Positions 36,908 through 45,749 of a DNA stretch of 64,000 nt are shown here, in pieces. The stretch is from Alphaproteobacteria bacterium LSUCC0396 (GTDB taxonomy: Bacteria; Pseudomonadota; Alphaproteobacteria; Puniceispirillales; Puniceispirillaceae): the NCBI GenBank assembly GCA_041228345.1, contig CP166131.1:2225001-2289000 (forward strand), in the 5' to 3' direction. A program made the position numbers and the translations under genes. Position 1 is the first letter of the stretch, and the number at the start of each line of letters is the position of its first letter. Under the pieces are notes generated by a model. The model ran no database searches, was not told the origin of the DNA, and was given only the letters and a program-made list of their open reading frames with translations.

Positions 36908-38011
36908 TTATCGATAGAAATTTCTGATGCAATTTACAATATAGCTGATCTCATCATCGTGAAGTTCAGGATAAATTGGCAAGCTCATCATCTTTTTGGA
37001 AATGCTCTCAGCCACAGGAAAATCGCCTTCTTTGTAACCCAGAGCCACTGCCGCTGGTTGCAGGTGAAGTTGAATAGGGTAATGAATTTTAGTCTCAACG
37101 CCAACACGGGCCAAATAATCCATCAACCGTTCGCGTTCTTCTACCTGAATAACAAAATTGTGATACACGCAATATTCATGTTTTTTGTCAAACGGAGTTC
37201 CAACCAAATCGCTCAAGCCATTTCTATAAAGATCAGCGATTTCTCTGAACCGAGCAGTAGTGCTGTCTAAATGTTCAAGCCGAAACAAGCCTATTTCTGC
37301 CTGCAAAGTATCTAATCTTGAGTTCATACCCCAAAAATCTGCAGAGTCACGGCCAACCATGCCATGGTTTCTGAGTTTTTTTAGTTTTTCATAAAGGGCC
37401 GTATCATTTGTCGTGATAAACCCTCCATCTCCCATGACGTTCAAATTTTTCAATGGGTGGAGACTGAAACTTCCGGCATTGCCAAGCCCGCCCACTCGGC
37501 GCCCTTTGTACCTGGCACCAATAGCTTGGGCTGCATCTTCGATTACAAAAAGGTTGTGCTGTTGGGCTATTGTATTCAACGCGTTCATTTCGGCTGGTTT
37601 ACCCGTCAGGTGAACCGCAATTATGGCTCTGGTTTTACTCGTGATACGAACTTTTACACAATCTGGGTCAAGATTTAAATCATTGCGGATATCTGCAAAT
37701 ACGGGCGTTGCACCAATGTTTGAGATGGAACTCGCCGAGGAAATATATGAGTTGGGCGCCGTTATGACTTCATCGCCGATACCCAAGCCAAGGGCAAGCA
37801 TAATCATTGACAGAGAGTCAGTTCCGTTGCCAACACCTAGCGCATGTTTGACTTCACAATATTCGGCAACCGACGCTTCGAATTTCTGCACCCCATCGCC
37901 CATGACATAGGCACCACTTTTTCCCACAGTTTGAAAGATTTCAGTCAGCCTCGCTTTTTGATTTTCAAATTGACGGGCCAAATTCACAAAAGGAACTTGT
38001 GGGTGTGTCAT
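36908..38011 (-). CDS. DegT/DnrJ/EryC1-type sugar aminotransferase A
   Basis: 367 aa. PLP-dependent aminotransferase fold type I: GVGNGTDSL cofactor loop at about residues 59-67, FVIEDAAQAIGA at 165, and the PLP Lys K188 in SLHPLKNLNV. Such enzymes transfer an amino group to a keto-sugar nucleotide. Overlaps gene 38008 by 4 nt (ATGA), and the two are about half identical in key regions, a tandem pair for two amination steps or for two substrates. Confidence 0.87.
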   Translation of the reverse strand: MTHPQVPFVNLARQFENQKARLTEIFQTVGKSGAYVMGDGVQKFEASVAEYCEVKHALGVGNGTDSLSMIMLALGLGIGDEVITAPNSYISSASSISNIGATPVFADIRNDLNLDPDCVKVRITSKTRAIIAVHLTGKPAEMNALNTIAQQHNLFVIEDAAQAIGARYKGRRVGGLGNAGSFSLHPLKNLNVMGDGGFITTNDTALYEKLKKLRNHGMVGRDSADFWGMNSRLDTLQAEIGLFRLEHLDSTTARFREIADLYRNGLSDLVGTPFDKKHEYCVYHNFVIQVEERERLMDYLARVGVETKIHYPIQLHLQPAAVALGYKEGDFPVAESISKKMMSLPIYPELHDDEISYIVNCIRNFYR

Positions 38012-39165
38012 GAATAAAAGCCTTGAATTAATTGGATGACGTCTTCTCGCTGTTCGTTGGAGATGAATTCATGAACAGGTAACGACATTACTGAAGCGGC
38101 AACATATTCGGCTCTCGGAAAATCACCCTTTTTGTAGCCAAAGGATTTTGCGGCAGGCTGCAAATGCATCGGTGTTGGGTAGTGGATTTTGGCATCCACA
38201 CCCCGCTCCTCGAGATAGATTTTCAATTCATCCCTATTTTCAAAACAAAGCGAGTAAATATGAAATACCTGCTTAATGTAATCCCCATCTCGCGGCGGAA
38301 TTTTTATTTGTGCGATATTTGATAGTGCGGTATCGAAGTATAGGGAATTATCAATTCTTTTTTGCGTGATGTTAGACAGCTTTCCAAGAAGGTGCTCTGC
38401 AACTACGGCTTGTATGGTGTCTAGACGCGAATTGTACCCAAACAACTCACAAGTGTCCCGGCCAGACAAGCCGTGATTTCTCATCAACCGCAGTTTTTGA
38501 ACTATTTGCTCTGACTGTGTGCAAACGACGCCACCATCACCCCAGACATTCAAATTTTTGAGAGGGTGCAGTGAAAAACAACCAGTGTCGCCCATCGTGC
38601 CGGCATTGTGGCCATGATAAGTGGCGGTGATTGCGTGGCAGGCATCCTCGACAATTTTTAGCCCGTATTTATTGGCAATTTCGTTTATAGCGTTCATTTC
38701 ACATGGTTTTCCTGACCAGTGAACAGGCATGATTGCCTTTGTGTTTGGGGTTATGGCCGCTTCTATTTTTGATGGGTCAAGATTATAATCGTCCATAATG
38801 TCAACAAACACTGGACGGGCACCTGCTGTTACAATGGCACCGATTGTGGCGTAGAATGTAAATGGCGTGGTAATGACCTCATCACCTGGATTATCGCCAA
38901 TGCCCAAAGCCTTCAAGCTGAGGAACAAAGCGTCGGTTCCACTGCCCACACCGACTGCGTATTTGCTATTTACCATGCTTGCAAAATGTTCTTCGAACTC
39001 GTCAACCGCGCGGCCAAGAGTGAAGTCGCCATTTCGCACGATAGTCGCAATTTTTTCCAGTATTATCTCATAGTCGTAGAATTGCTCGCCCAGATAGTTG
39101 TGGTTAATTTGCAGCGGGCGCGTTCGATCGTACTGATGCGGCAAGAAATTCTTTACATTTTCCAA
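38008..39165 (-). CDS. DegT/DnrJ/EryC1-type sugar aminotransferase B
   Basis: 385 aa. GVGSGTDALFLSL cofactor loop near residue 72, IVEDACHAI near 171, and PLP Lys K203 in SLHPLKNLNV. The start is a TTG: AAGGAG 6 nt upstream fits ideally, and no ATG precedes the conserved start (the next Met is inside the fold). It pairs with aminotransferase A. Confidence 0.87.
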   Translation of the reverse strand: MENVKNFLPHQYDRTRPLQINHNYLGEQFYDYEIILEKIATIVRNGDFTLGRAVDEFEEHFASMVNSKYAVGVGSGTDALFLSLKALGIGDNPGDEVITTPFTFYATIGAIVTAGARPVFVDIMDDYNLDPSKIEAAITPNTKAIMPVHWSGKPCEMNAINEIANKYGLKIVEDACHAITATYHGHNAGTMGDTGCFSLHPLKNLNVWGDGGVVCTQSEQIVQKLRLMRNHGLSGRDTCELFGYNSRLDTIQAVVAEHLLGKLSNITQKRIDNSLYFDTALSNIAQIKIPPRDGDYIKQVFHIYSLCFENRDELKIYLEERGVDAKIHYPTPMHLQPAAKSFGYKKGDFPRAEYVAASVMSLPVHEFISNEQREDVIQLIQGFYS

Positions 39166-39171
39166 CGTAGG

Positions 39172-39177
39172 CTCCTT
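39172..39177 (-). promoter_or_regulatory. Strong ribosome-binding site before TTG start of 38008-39165
   Basis: AAGGAG on the minus strand, 6 nt before the TTG codon; it decides the start of aminotransferase B. Confidence 0.75.
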
Positions 39178-39180
39178 GAA

Positions 39181-40209
39181 TTAAATTTGGTGCGCGTATT
39201 CGAAGGGATGCTTTTCAAGTTCATCTATATTAGCCTTCAACCAATCAACTGTTTCGATAAGACCGCATGAAAGCGATATTTCTGATGACCAACCCAATTC
39301 ATCAACCGCTTTTTTGGCATTCATCAAATAAGCCTGATCTTTTCCCATCCGCTCTGGCCCATCGACACAAAAATCCTCCATGTCAACATCCATGAGATTG
39401 CTGATTTTAACGACAAGCTCTTTAATAGACACAAATTCATCGTTCGAGAAGTGATATGTCTCTCCCAAGGAACCATGCCTCAGGGTTGCAAGAATGCCAC
39501 TCGCGACGTCCCTACGATGTATGAATGAGCGAATAGATGTTCCACCCCCATCAAGTGTTAATTTTCCCTTCCCCAGCGCAGCTAATATTGTGCGCGGAAC
39601 AATTCTGTATAACTTTTGGCCTGATCCATAAAAGTTCGCAAATCTAGTTGTCATGACTGGAAAATCAAACTGACTGTAGAATGCGTTTAAACTCATGTCA
39701 GTGGCTGCGTGTGACACTGCATAAGGCGTAGATGGATTATAGGGCATATTCTCGCTAAGAAGCTTATCGCTACTTCCATAAACTTCGGGCGTTGAAATTC
39801 GAACGTAGGCCTTGAGGTGTTCGTTGCCAATGAGATTTTTATGCAGTTTTGATTTCGCCAGAATGTTGGTCTGATACCATTGATCGGGATTTTCCCAACT
39901 CTGCGCAACCATTCCTTGGCCTGCAAAATCTATTATTGCATCTGGTTTTACGAACTCTATCAAGCTAACAAGTTTTTCAAGATTGTTGTTTATGTCGACT
40001 TTTTCAAAAGTGAATTTATCAATGTTTTGGTGTTTATCATAAACGCGGAAAGCGCCATGTAATTCGCGTGATCTGCTGACACCCCAAACATTCATTCTCG
40101 AATTAAGACACGCTTCAACTGTTGCTGCCCCCGCAAAAGAATTGCTTCCTAAAATCAGGATATTTGAAACATGTCTATTGGGAAGACCCTTTCTTGGGTT
40201 GATGTTCAT
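39181..40209 (-). CDS. SDR-family NAD-dependent sugar epimerase/dehydratase with YxxxH motif
   Basis: 342 aa. Rossmann start ILILGSNSFAGAA (GxxxFxG-type), DAIIDFAGQG cofactor strand, and FANFYGSGQKLYRIVPRTIL substrate-side segment point to the GDP-mannose/CDP-glucose dehydratase group. The catalytic tyrosine sits in TPYAVSHAATDM, i.e. YxxxH where YxxxK is usual. First gene of the minus-strand operon, so it may provide the keto-sugar for the two aminotransferases. Confidence 0.82.
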   Translation of the reverse strand: MNINPRKGLPNRHVSNILILGSNSFAGAATVEACLNSRMNVWGVSRSRELHGAFRVYDKHQNIDKFTFEKVDINNNLEKLVSLIEFVKPDAIIDFAGQGMVAQSWENPDQWYQTNILAKSKLHKNLIGNEHLKAYVRISTPEVYGSSDKLLSENMPYNPSTPYAVSHAATDMSLNAFYSQFDFPVMTTRFANFYGSGQKLYRIVPRTILAALGKGKLTLDGGGTSIRSFIHRRDVASGILATLRHGSLGETYHFSNDEFVSIKELVVKISNLMDVDMEDFCVDGPERMGKDQAYLMNAKKAVDELGWSSEISLSCGLIETVDWLKANIDELEKHPFEYAHQI

Positions 40210-40469
40210 TTATCAGATTCTCGAAAATAAAAAGGGTTGAGTGAGTGATGGTGTCGTCAGAATCTGGTAAAGTTGAGTGTTCAAGAGCACGCTGGGACGC
40301 TATACAAATAAGGCAGCCACATAAATTAAAAGCCTTTTGTAAATGATCTATCGGCCTGATGATTATCATATTGTTTTTGTCTAAGCATCTCCGAAGCACA
40401 CATCCAATATATCTGATTTTACATTCTAAAATTTGTAACCGTTTTTTTCCAAAAAGTCGAAGGCTGTTT

Positions 40470-40680
40470 TGATCCCCTAAAACTATGCCATTACTCAATG
40501 GTCACAGGAAGTTTTAAGGATGGCAAGGAAACCGTATTTGGAAGAAGATGTGTTGAATATTTTGCGTAAGGGTGACTTGCATTTACATGATGCGCTGAAT
40601 GTCGTGATTTCCTGCCGTAAGGCTGGGATTTCAAGCAAGACCTCATCGCGCATTGGGCATGAGATCATCCGTCCCTGAAA
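40470..40680 (+). mobile_element. IS3-family orfA remnant (outer end of sugar operon)
   Basis: A short plus-strand frame from 40519 reads MARKPYLEEDVLNILRKGDL then DALNVVISCRKAGISSKTSS and stops: orfA-like helix-turn-helix remnant, homologous to 31204-31475 in inverted orientation, including its upstream end. No other gene is in 40210-40797. Confidence 0.65.
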
Positions 40681-40797
40681 CCGTGTTAGAGAAATCCAAA
40701 ACAAGTTGTATTGAGAGAAGGCGGTAGACACAGCGTCTGAGGTTCTGGCATAGTTGTTGCACGAGGGTGTCAGGCGTTAATCAATCGGGGGCTGACT

Positions 40798-41751
40798 ATG
40801 AAGATACTTGTAACAGGAGGTTGCGGTTACAAGGGACATGTTCTTGTCCCAAAGTTGTTGACGGCTGGTTACGATGTGCGTGTTGTAGATACGCAGTGGT
40901 TCGGGAATTTTCATTCTAAACATCCTCGCTTGGAGTTAACATCAGGTGATGTAAATGATGTTAGCACTGTCAAGTTTGATGATGTCGATGCCATTATACA
41001 TCTTGCCTCCATCGCGAATGACCCCTGCGGTGACCTCAACCCAAAATTAACTTGGGAGACAAGTTGCCTTGCAACTATGCAGCTTGCAGACGAAGCAGCA
41101 AGGCGGGGTGTAAAGAGGTTTATTTATGCTTCTTCCGGTAGTGTTTATGGTGTGAAATCAGAAGACAAGGTTACAGAAGAACTAAGCCTTGAACCTATTT
41201 CAGAATATAACAAGACCAAAATGGTTTCGGAACGTGTTCTTCTTAGTTATCAAGATCGCATGACTGTACAAATCGTAAGACCCGCCACGGTATGCGGGGT
41301 TTCTTCTCGCATGCGTCTTGATGTCTCTGTCAATATGCTTACCATGCAGGCTCTGACAAAGGGTGAAATCACAGTTTTTGGCGGCAGTCAAATCAGACCA
41401 AACATCCACATTGACGATATCTGCGATTTGTACATTTTCATGCTCCAAAACCCGAATTTTGCCGGTATTTTTAATGCTGGTTTTGAAAATATTTCAATCC
41501 TGGATATCGCCTACATGATAAAGGACAAAGTGCCATGTGATATAGTTGTGACAGAAAGTAATGATCTGCGTTCTTATCGACTTGATTCGACAAAGTTACT
41601 AAACACGGGTTTTGCGCCAAAAAAGAGTGTTGGACAGGCAATATTAGATATCATTCGCGCTCATGGGTCTGGGGCATTAAGCGATGAAGAACATTTCTAC
41701 AATCTGAGATGGATGAAACGAAATGGATTTGCCGAAAGGACGGCTGCATAA
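40798..41751 (+). CDS. SDR-family NAD-dependent sugar epimerase
   Basis: 317 aa. GGCGYKGHVLVPKLL dinucleotide loop at residues 7-21, DAIIHLASIANDP, YASSGSVYG, and YNKTK catalytic YxxxK motif. Likely acts on a nucleotide sugar. Stop overlaps the start of the gmhA-like gene by one base (TAATG), so the two are coupled. Confidence 0.87.
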   Translation: MKILVTGGCGYKGHVLVPKLLTAGYDVRVVDTQWFGNFHSKHPRLELTSGDVNDVSTVKFDDVDAIIHLASIANDPCGDLNPKLTWETSCLATMQLADEAARRGVKRFIYASSGSVYGVKSEDKVTEELSLEPISEYNKTKMVSERVLLSYQDRMTVQIVRPATVCGVSSRMRLDVSVNMLTMQALTKGEITVFGGSQIRPNIHIDDICDLYIFMLQNPNFAGIFNAGFENISILDIAYMIKDKVPCDIVVTESNDLRSYRLDSTKLLNTGFAPKKSVGQAILDIIRAHGSGALSDEEHFYNLRWMKRNGFAERTAA

Positions 41752-42386
41752 TGAATTATTATTCAAAAACTGCTGAGAAATCTGCTGGTAGTCAAGGAGG
41801 TTATGTTTTCGGTTGCGAGCATATGTTCTTTTCTGATTATGCAAAAGTGTTGACTGGCTCTTTAGCAGATGCTGACTGGACGAGTGTGTTAGAACTTTCT
41901 GAGATGATATTGGAAACCCACAAGTCAGGCGGAAGAATATTCTTGTGTGGTAATGGCGGGAGCGCTGCAAATGCAATGCATATTGCGAATGATTTCGTTT
42001 ATGCCGTAGCTGAAAAGACAGGGTCAGGCATTGATGCGGTGTCATTAAGTGCAAACACCGCTTTATTGACTTGTCTGGGGAACGACGTTGGATATGAAAA
42101 TGTTTACAGTGAACAACTGGCTGTATCAGGGCGCTCTGGGGATGTTTTGATTGTATTTTCAGGAAGCGGCAACTCACAAAATAATATTAATGCTATCCAT
42201 ACTGCTCACTCACGAGGCATGCGCACAGCTGCAATCCTTGGATATGATGGCGGTTTGTGCAAACAAATTGTTGAACTGCCAATCCACTTTAACATTGCCG
42301 ATATGCAGGTTGTAGAAGACCTTCAATTAACGGTTGGTCACATGGTTATGAAGTGGCTCAAAAAGGAAATTGCTGAAGTCCCATAA
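41751..42386 (+). CDS. gmhA: GmhA-like phosphoheptose isomerase (SIS domain)
   Basis: 211 aa from the ATG at 41751, chosen because TAATG couples it to the preceding stop; an upstream in-frame ATG at 41709 would overlap 43 nt of the epimerase. SIS-domain features: FLCGNGGSAANAMHIANDF (residues 63-81), NTALLTCLGNDVGYENVYSE and VFSGSGNSQN. GmhA converts sedoheptulose-7-phosphate to heptose-7-phosphate, the first step to activated heptose. With the HldE-like protein at 47661 it supports a heptose pathway. Confidence 0.85.
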   Translation: MNYYSKTAEKSAGSQGGYVFGCEHMFFSDYAKVLTGSLADADWTSVLELSEMILETHKSGGRIFLCGNGGSAANAMHIANDFVYAVAEKTGSGIDAVSLSANTALLTCLGNDVGYENVYSEQLAVSGRSGDVLIVFSGSGNSQNNINAIHTAHSRGMRTAAILGYDGGLCKQIVELPIHFNIADMQVVEDLQLTVGHMVMKWLKKEIAEVP

Positions 42387-42771
42387 ATTCAGGAGCTTTT
42401 ATACCTCAGAGGTCTACAATTAATTTATTATAACCTGCTGACAGCCCGTTGAAAAAAATTAAAGGGTATGTTTGGAGCAGTGACTTAATGAGAAAGCGGT
42501 TGCCTTCACACCTTCATGACATTTTCACAAGATACTATTACCAGCACAATAGAATACAATAAGTCTTGAGCAAAACCAAACACGCCATGCCACAATGCCA
42601 TCATATGTCTGATCAAGCAGTTATGGAGCTGGAGAAAGCAGGGCATTGTAGCTCACATCCTGTTTCAATTGCCTTTAAATGAAGAATTGAAATGATCTGG
42701 CGGAGCAAAACATTCGAACTACATTGTCATCAAGTTTGAAAAAATCTCGTTAACCCTTTTGAGAGAATGCG
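42387..42771. other. Gene-free region between gmhA-like and cupin-like genes
   Basis: 385 bp. No recognisable gene, promoter or terminator. No IS homology was noticed. Confidence 0.4.
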
Positions 42772-43284
42772 ATGGCTGAAGTGAATATAGCTGAGACTGA
42801 GCAAGAAATATTACGGGCGTTTAAGTTAGAGAAAAAAACAAATGCCGTATATTTTTGCACAGAGTATCCCAGCATCATTACCCAACTTGCCATCGAAAGA
42901 CTAATTGAAATTGCATTAGTGCGCGAAATAAGAAGATTCAGAATTTGTTTACATCAATCTCAAAATGAAGCTGTCCAAGAAATGATAATGGTAATGCTTA
43001 AACCGCAAAGAATAGATACACTCCAAACTATTTCTTTAGACAATTTGGACAGAACAACTAGCTATCATCTAATTGAGGGAGATATGCTGGTTTCAAGCCA
43101 CGATGATAAAGGTATTATAACAGACACCTACCACCTTAAGGCCCACGACCCAAGCCTAGCAACCTCAATACGATTAAATGCTAGAAAAAATAGGTCGATT
43201 CAAGTTCTTTCAGATCGTTGCATATTTATCGAAACTGCGAGCGGACCGTTTACAGATGAAATGACAAAATGGTGGAACAGCTAA
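42772..43284 (+). CDS. Cupin-like, WbuC-type protein (weak)
   Basis: 170 aa. The stretch RRFRICLHQSQNEAVQEMIM ... YHLIEGDMLVSSHDDKG ... CIFIETASGPFTDEMTKWW follows the order of WbuC-family cupins found in glycan clusters, but the His pair expected after the VxxMI strand (HRH) is replaced by LQTISLDN, so metal binding is doubtful. The N-terminal 40 residues look helical. Role unknown; neighbouring sugar genes suggest a link to glycan synthesis. Confidence 0.6.
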   Translation: MAEVNIAETEQEILRAFKLEKKTNAVYFCTEYPSIITQLAIERLIEIALVREIRRFRICLHQSQNEAVQEMIMVMLKPQRIDTLQTISLDNLDRTTSYHLIEGDMLVSSHDDKGIITDTYHLKAHDPSLATSIRLNARKNRSIQVLSDRCIFIETASGPFTDEMTKWWNS

Positions 43285-43430
43285 AATTGGTGAAAAAAGA
43301 ATTTCATTACTATCCTTCAATAAACAATAAAGTGGCAGGTATGAATGCTGGACCAAAAAGTACTCTGCGTGAAAGAAATTTAGCGGGGTACAAAAAACAA
43401 ATATATTTTGAGTAAAATAGATTGGCGAAA

Positions 43431-44729
43431 ATGACAAAATCAAATGTATTTAGGGTTTTTCCAAATGCCCCCATTCCTCCCTTTGCAAAACGAGCCAAAG
43501 GATTAAATATTTGGACTAATGCCGGTGAAAAGCTATTAGATGCGACCGCTGGCGGCACTTCCTACGCGATTTTAGGGTGGAACCATCCTCGTATCAACGA
43601 GGCTATTAAAAAACAACTCTCAAAATACACGCACCTAGATTACAAAATTTGGTCAGATGAAAATACGGAAATGCTTGCAGATATTTTGTTGAGCAAAGCT
43701 GAACATGATTTGAATAAGGTATACTTTTCCGGAAACTCAGGTGCGGAAGCTTGTGAAGCCGCCATGAAAATGAGTTATCAAGCACATTATGACAAAGGTA
43801 ATTTGGAGAAAAAATGGTTTATATCACGGAAACAATCTTATCATGGCGCGACCTCTGATGCTTTGGCACTTGGCGAGAGGCCTAATCTTGAATTTTACCG
43901 CGCAATGTTATCTCCTTATCGAGCGCAAATTGAGATGCACCATCCACTTTATTGCAAGAAAAGTGATGAGAGCGACGATGAATACGCCAAACGGAGCGCA
44001 AGAGAACTTGAACAAAAAATATTAGAAATTGGGCCTGAAAACGTTGCTGGCTTTGTTGGCGAAACAATAATGGGCGGGCTAGTAGGAGATGTGCCACCTT
44101 GTGTTAATTATTGGAAGTACATGAAAAAAGTTTGTACGAAATATGATGTACATCTTATCCTAGATGAAATTTATTGCGGTACGGGAACAACAGGCAAAAT
44201 ATATTGCTGCGATTGGGATGGTGTTACGCCTGATTTTATTCTTATCGGCAAAACCTTAGCAGCTGGATATGGCGCTCTTAGTGCGGTCATCACCTCCTCA
44301 GAAATTGAGGAAACAATAGCAAAAGGGCAAGGAAGACTGCAGCATACAACTACACATCAAGCCCTATCAATAGGTGTTGCTGCAGCATTAGAAGTACAAA
44401 AAATAATACACTCTGACGGATTTTTAGAAAATGTACAAAAGATAGGCAGCTTTATGCGGAACCAATTAAAAACAGAGTTGGGTCATTTGCAAGAATTCAG
44501 AGATTTACGTGGGCGAGGTCTCCGTTTTTCCCTTGAGCACTATACTTCTGACAACTCATCATTTGCATCAATACTTCAGGCAAGGTTACGCGAGAAACAT
44601 AATATTTTAATTGACAGTAAGTGGCATCGCACATGCTTTACACCAGCTCTCAATATTTCCAGAACAGAAGCAGAGCAAATAATGGAGTGCTTTATATCAG
44701 AGTTTAAAAAAGCAAGCCTTAATCAATGA
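43431..44729 (+). CDS. Class III aminotransferase (glutamate-1-semialdehyde aminotransferase-like)
   Basis: 432 aa from ATG 43431; a TTG 9 nt upstream was not used. PLP fold type I class III features: GNSGAEACEAAMKM near residue 101, YHGATSDAL near 137, LDEIYCG at 244-250 (Asp for PLP pyridine N) and PLP Lys K274 in LIGKTLAAGYG. Such enzymes in glycan clusters aminate keto-sugar intermediates. It ends in a 4-nt ATGA overlap with the formyltransferase gene, indicating that the amine formed here is then formylated. Confidence 0.85.
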   Translation: MTKSNVFRVFPNAPIPPFAKRAKGLNIWTNAGEKLLDATAGGTSYAILGWNHPRINEAIKKQLSKYTHLDYKIWSDENTEMLADILLSKAEHDLNKVYFSGNSGAEACEAAMKMSYQAHYDKGNLEKKWFISRKQSYHGATSDALALGERPNLEFYRAMLSPYRAQIEMHHPLYCKKSDESDDEYAKRSARELEQKILEIGPENVAGFVGETIMGGLVGDVPPCVNYWKYMKKVCTKYDVHLILDEIYCGTGTTGKIYCCDWDGVTPDFILIGKTLAAGYGALSAVITSSEIEETIAKGQGRLQHTTTHQALSIGVAAALEVQKIIHSDGFLENVQKIGSFMRNQLKTELGHLQEFRDLRGRGLRFSLEHYTSDNSSFASILQARLREKHNILIDSKWHRTCFTPALNISRTEAEQIMECFISEFKKASLNQ

Positions 44730-45322
44730 ATGTTCTTTATTTCACAAATAAGGATATTAAAGACCATAACATAATACCAGATGTCATAACCCAAACTGGT
44801 GATAGGGTTATTGTTCATTCAAAGTTTGTTACAGAAAAACTTATATCCGATAAGAATATCGATTTTATTGTAGCCGACAGAGCACGCTCACTAATTAAGC
44901 AAGATGTGATAAATCTACTTCCTAAACGTATTGTAAATCTTCACCCTTCTTATCTGCCGTGGAACCGTGGTTATCATCCCAATTATTGGAGCGTAGTTGA
45001 TAACACACCTATGGGTGTGACCATCCATTGCATCGCTGAAGGTATAGATACAGGTGATATTCTTTTGCAAGAAAGAATATACCCAATTAAGGACGATACT
45101 TTACGAACCATCTATGACAGATGTCGCGTCGCCATGGTTAAATTATTCAAACATAATTGGGTTAAAATTCGAAATCACCAACTTCCGCCTAAAGCACAAA
45201 CTCCAGTTTCCACCAACAGTTTGCACATGAAAAGTGATTTCGATGGAGTTTACGAAACATTAGTGAATGGCTGGGACACGCCAATCTCAGAAATCAATCC
45301 CATTTTTGAAGACCTTAAATAA
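44726..45322 (+). CDS. Sugar N-formyltransferase
   Basis: 198 aa. Formyltransferase core motif IVNLHPSYLPWNRG (residues 68-81; Asn-x-His catalytic pair) and GVTIHCIAEGIDTGDILLQE with TGD aspartate, as in methionyl-tRNA formyltransferase and sugar N-formyltransferases (WbkC/VioF type). It uses N10-formyl-tetrahydrofolate to formylate an amino sugar. Overlaps the aminotransferase by 4 nt. It is short because there is no C-terminal anticodon-binding-type domain. Confidence 0.83.
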   Translation: MNVLYFTNKDIKDHNIIPDVITQTGDRVIVHSKFVTEKLISDKNIDFIVADRARSLIKQDVINLLPKRIVNLHPSYLPWNRGYHPNYWSVVDNTPMGVTIHCIAEGIDTGDILLQERIYPIKDDTLRTIYDRCRVAMVKLFKHNWVKIRNHQLPPKAQTPVSTNSLHMKSDFDGVYETLVNGWDTPISEINPIFEDLK

Positions 45323-45749
45323 ACAACTTTTAAAATCCAATTTCAACGCACTAAACCGCCAAATAGGGGGATTATTTTGAGCTTCATCAAACTAGTCTCT
45401 ATGAGAGTCGATAGTATAGGGCATATAATTTTAAATGCCCTTTGATGTATAAATCCGAACCAAAAACTGAACTCACCATTACTTATCGTTCTGAATAAAT
45501 ATAATATATTGATTAAGAAGCAGTTGATATCGCCGTTAAGTTGGTCAGCGCTCGTTTTGATGTCAGAGTTTCCTAGAATATTATTTCTCGGGCAAAACCT
45601 TCAGCACATATTAGTCTTGTTAAAGAAAGTGCTCGGATATCAAAATTATTACGATTGTAATGTTTTATTACGCACCCAATCATGCTTTCGTCTCAGGTGA
45701 CAACTAAAGTTTTGATATTGAATTTGGCATTGACCGGTTTAGTTCTAGT
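45323..45749. other. Gene-free region between convergent sugar genes
   Basis: 427 bp between the formyltransferase (plus) and a minus-strand gene. No clear hairpin terminator or gene was found; short ORFs here look random. Confidence 0.4.

Noticed and set aside
40175-40498. 107-aa minus-strand frame overlapping the epimerase start
   Set aside because: Overlaps a supported gene and an IS end, no recognised motif, and composition looks like non-coding sequence.
45509-45700. 63-aa frame in the convergent gap
   Set aside because: Random composition, no ribosome-binding site.
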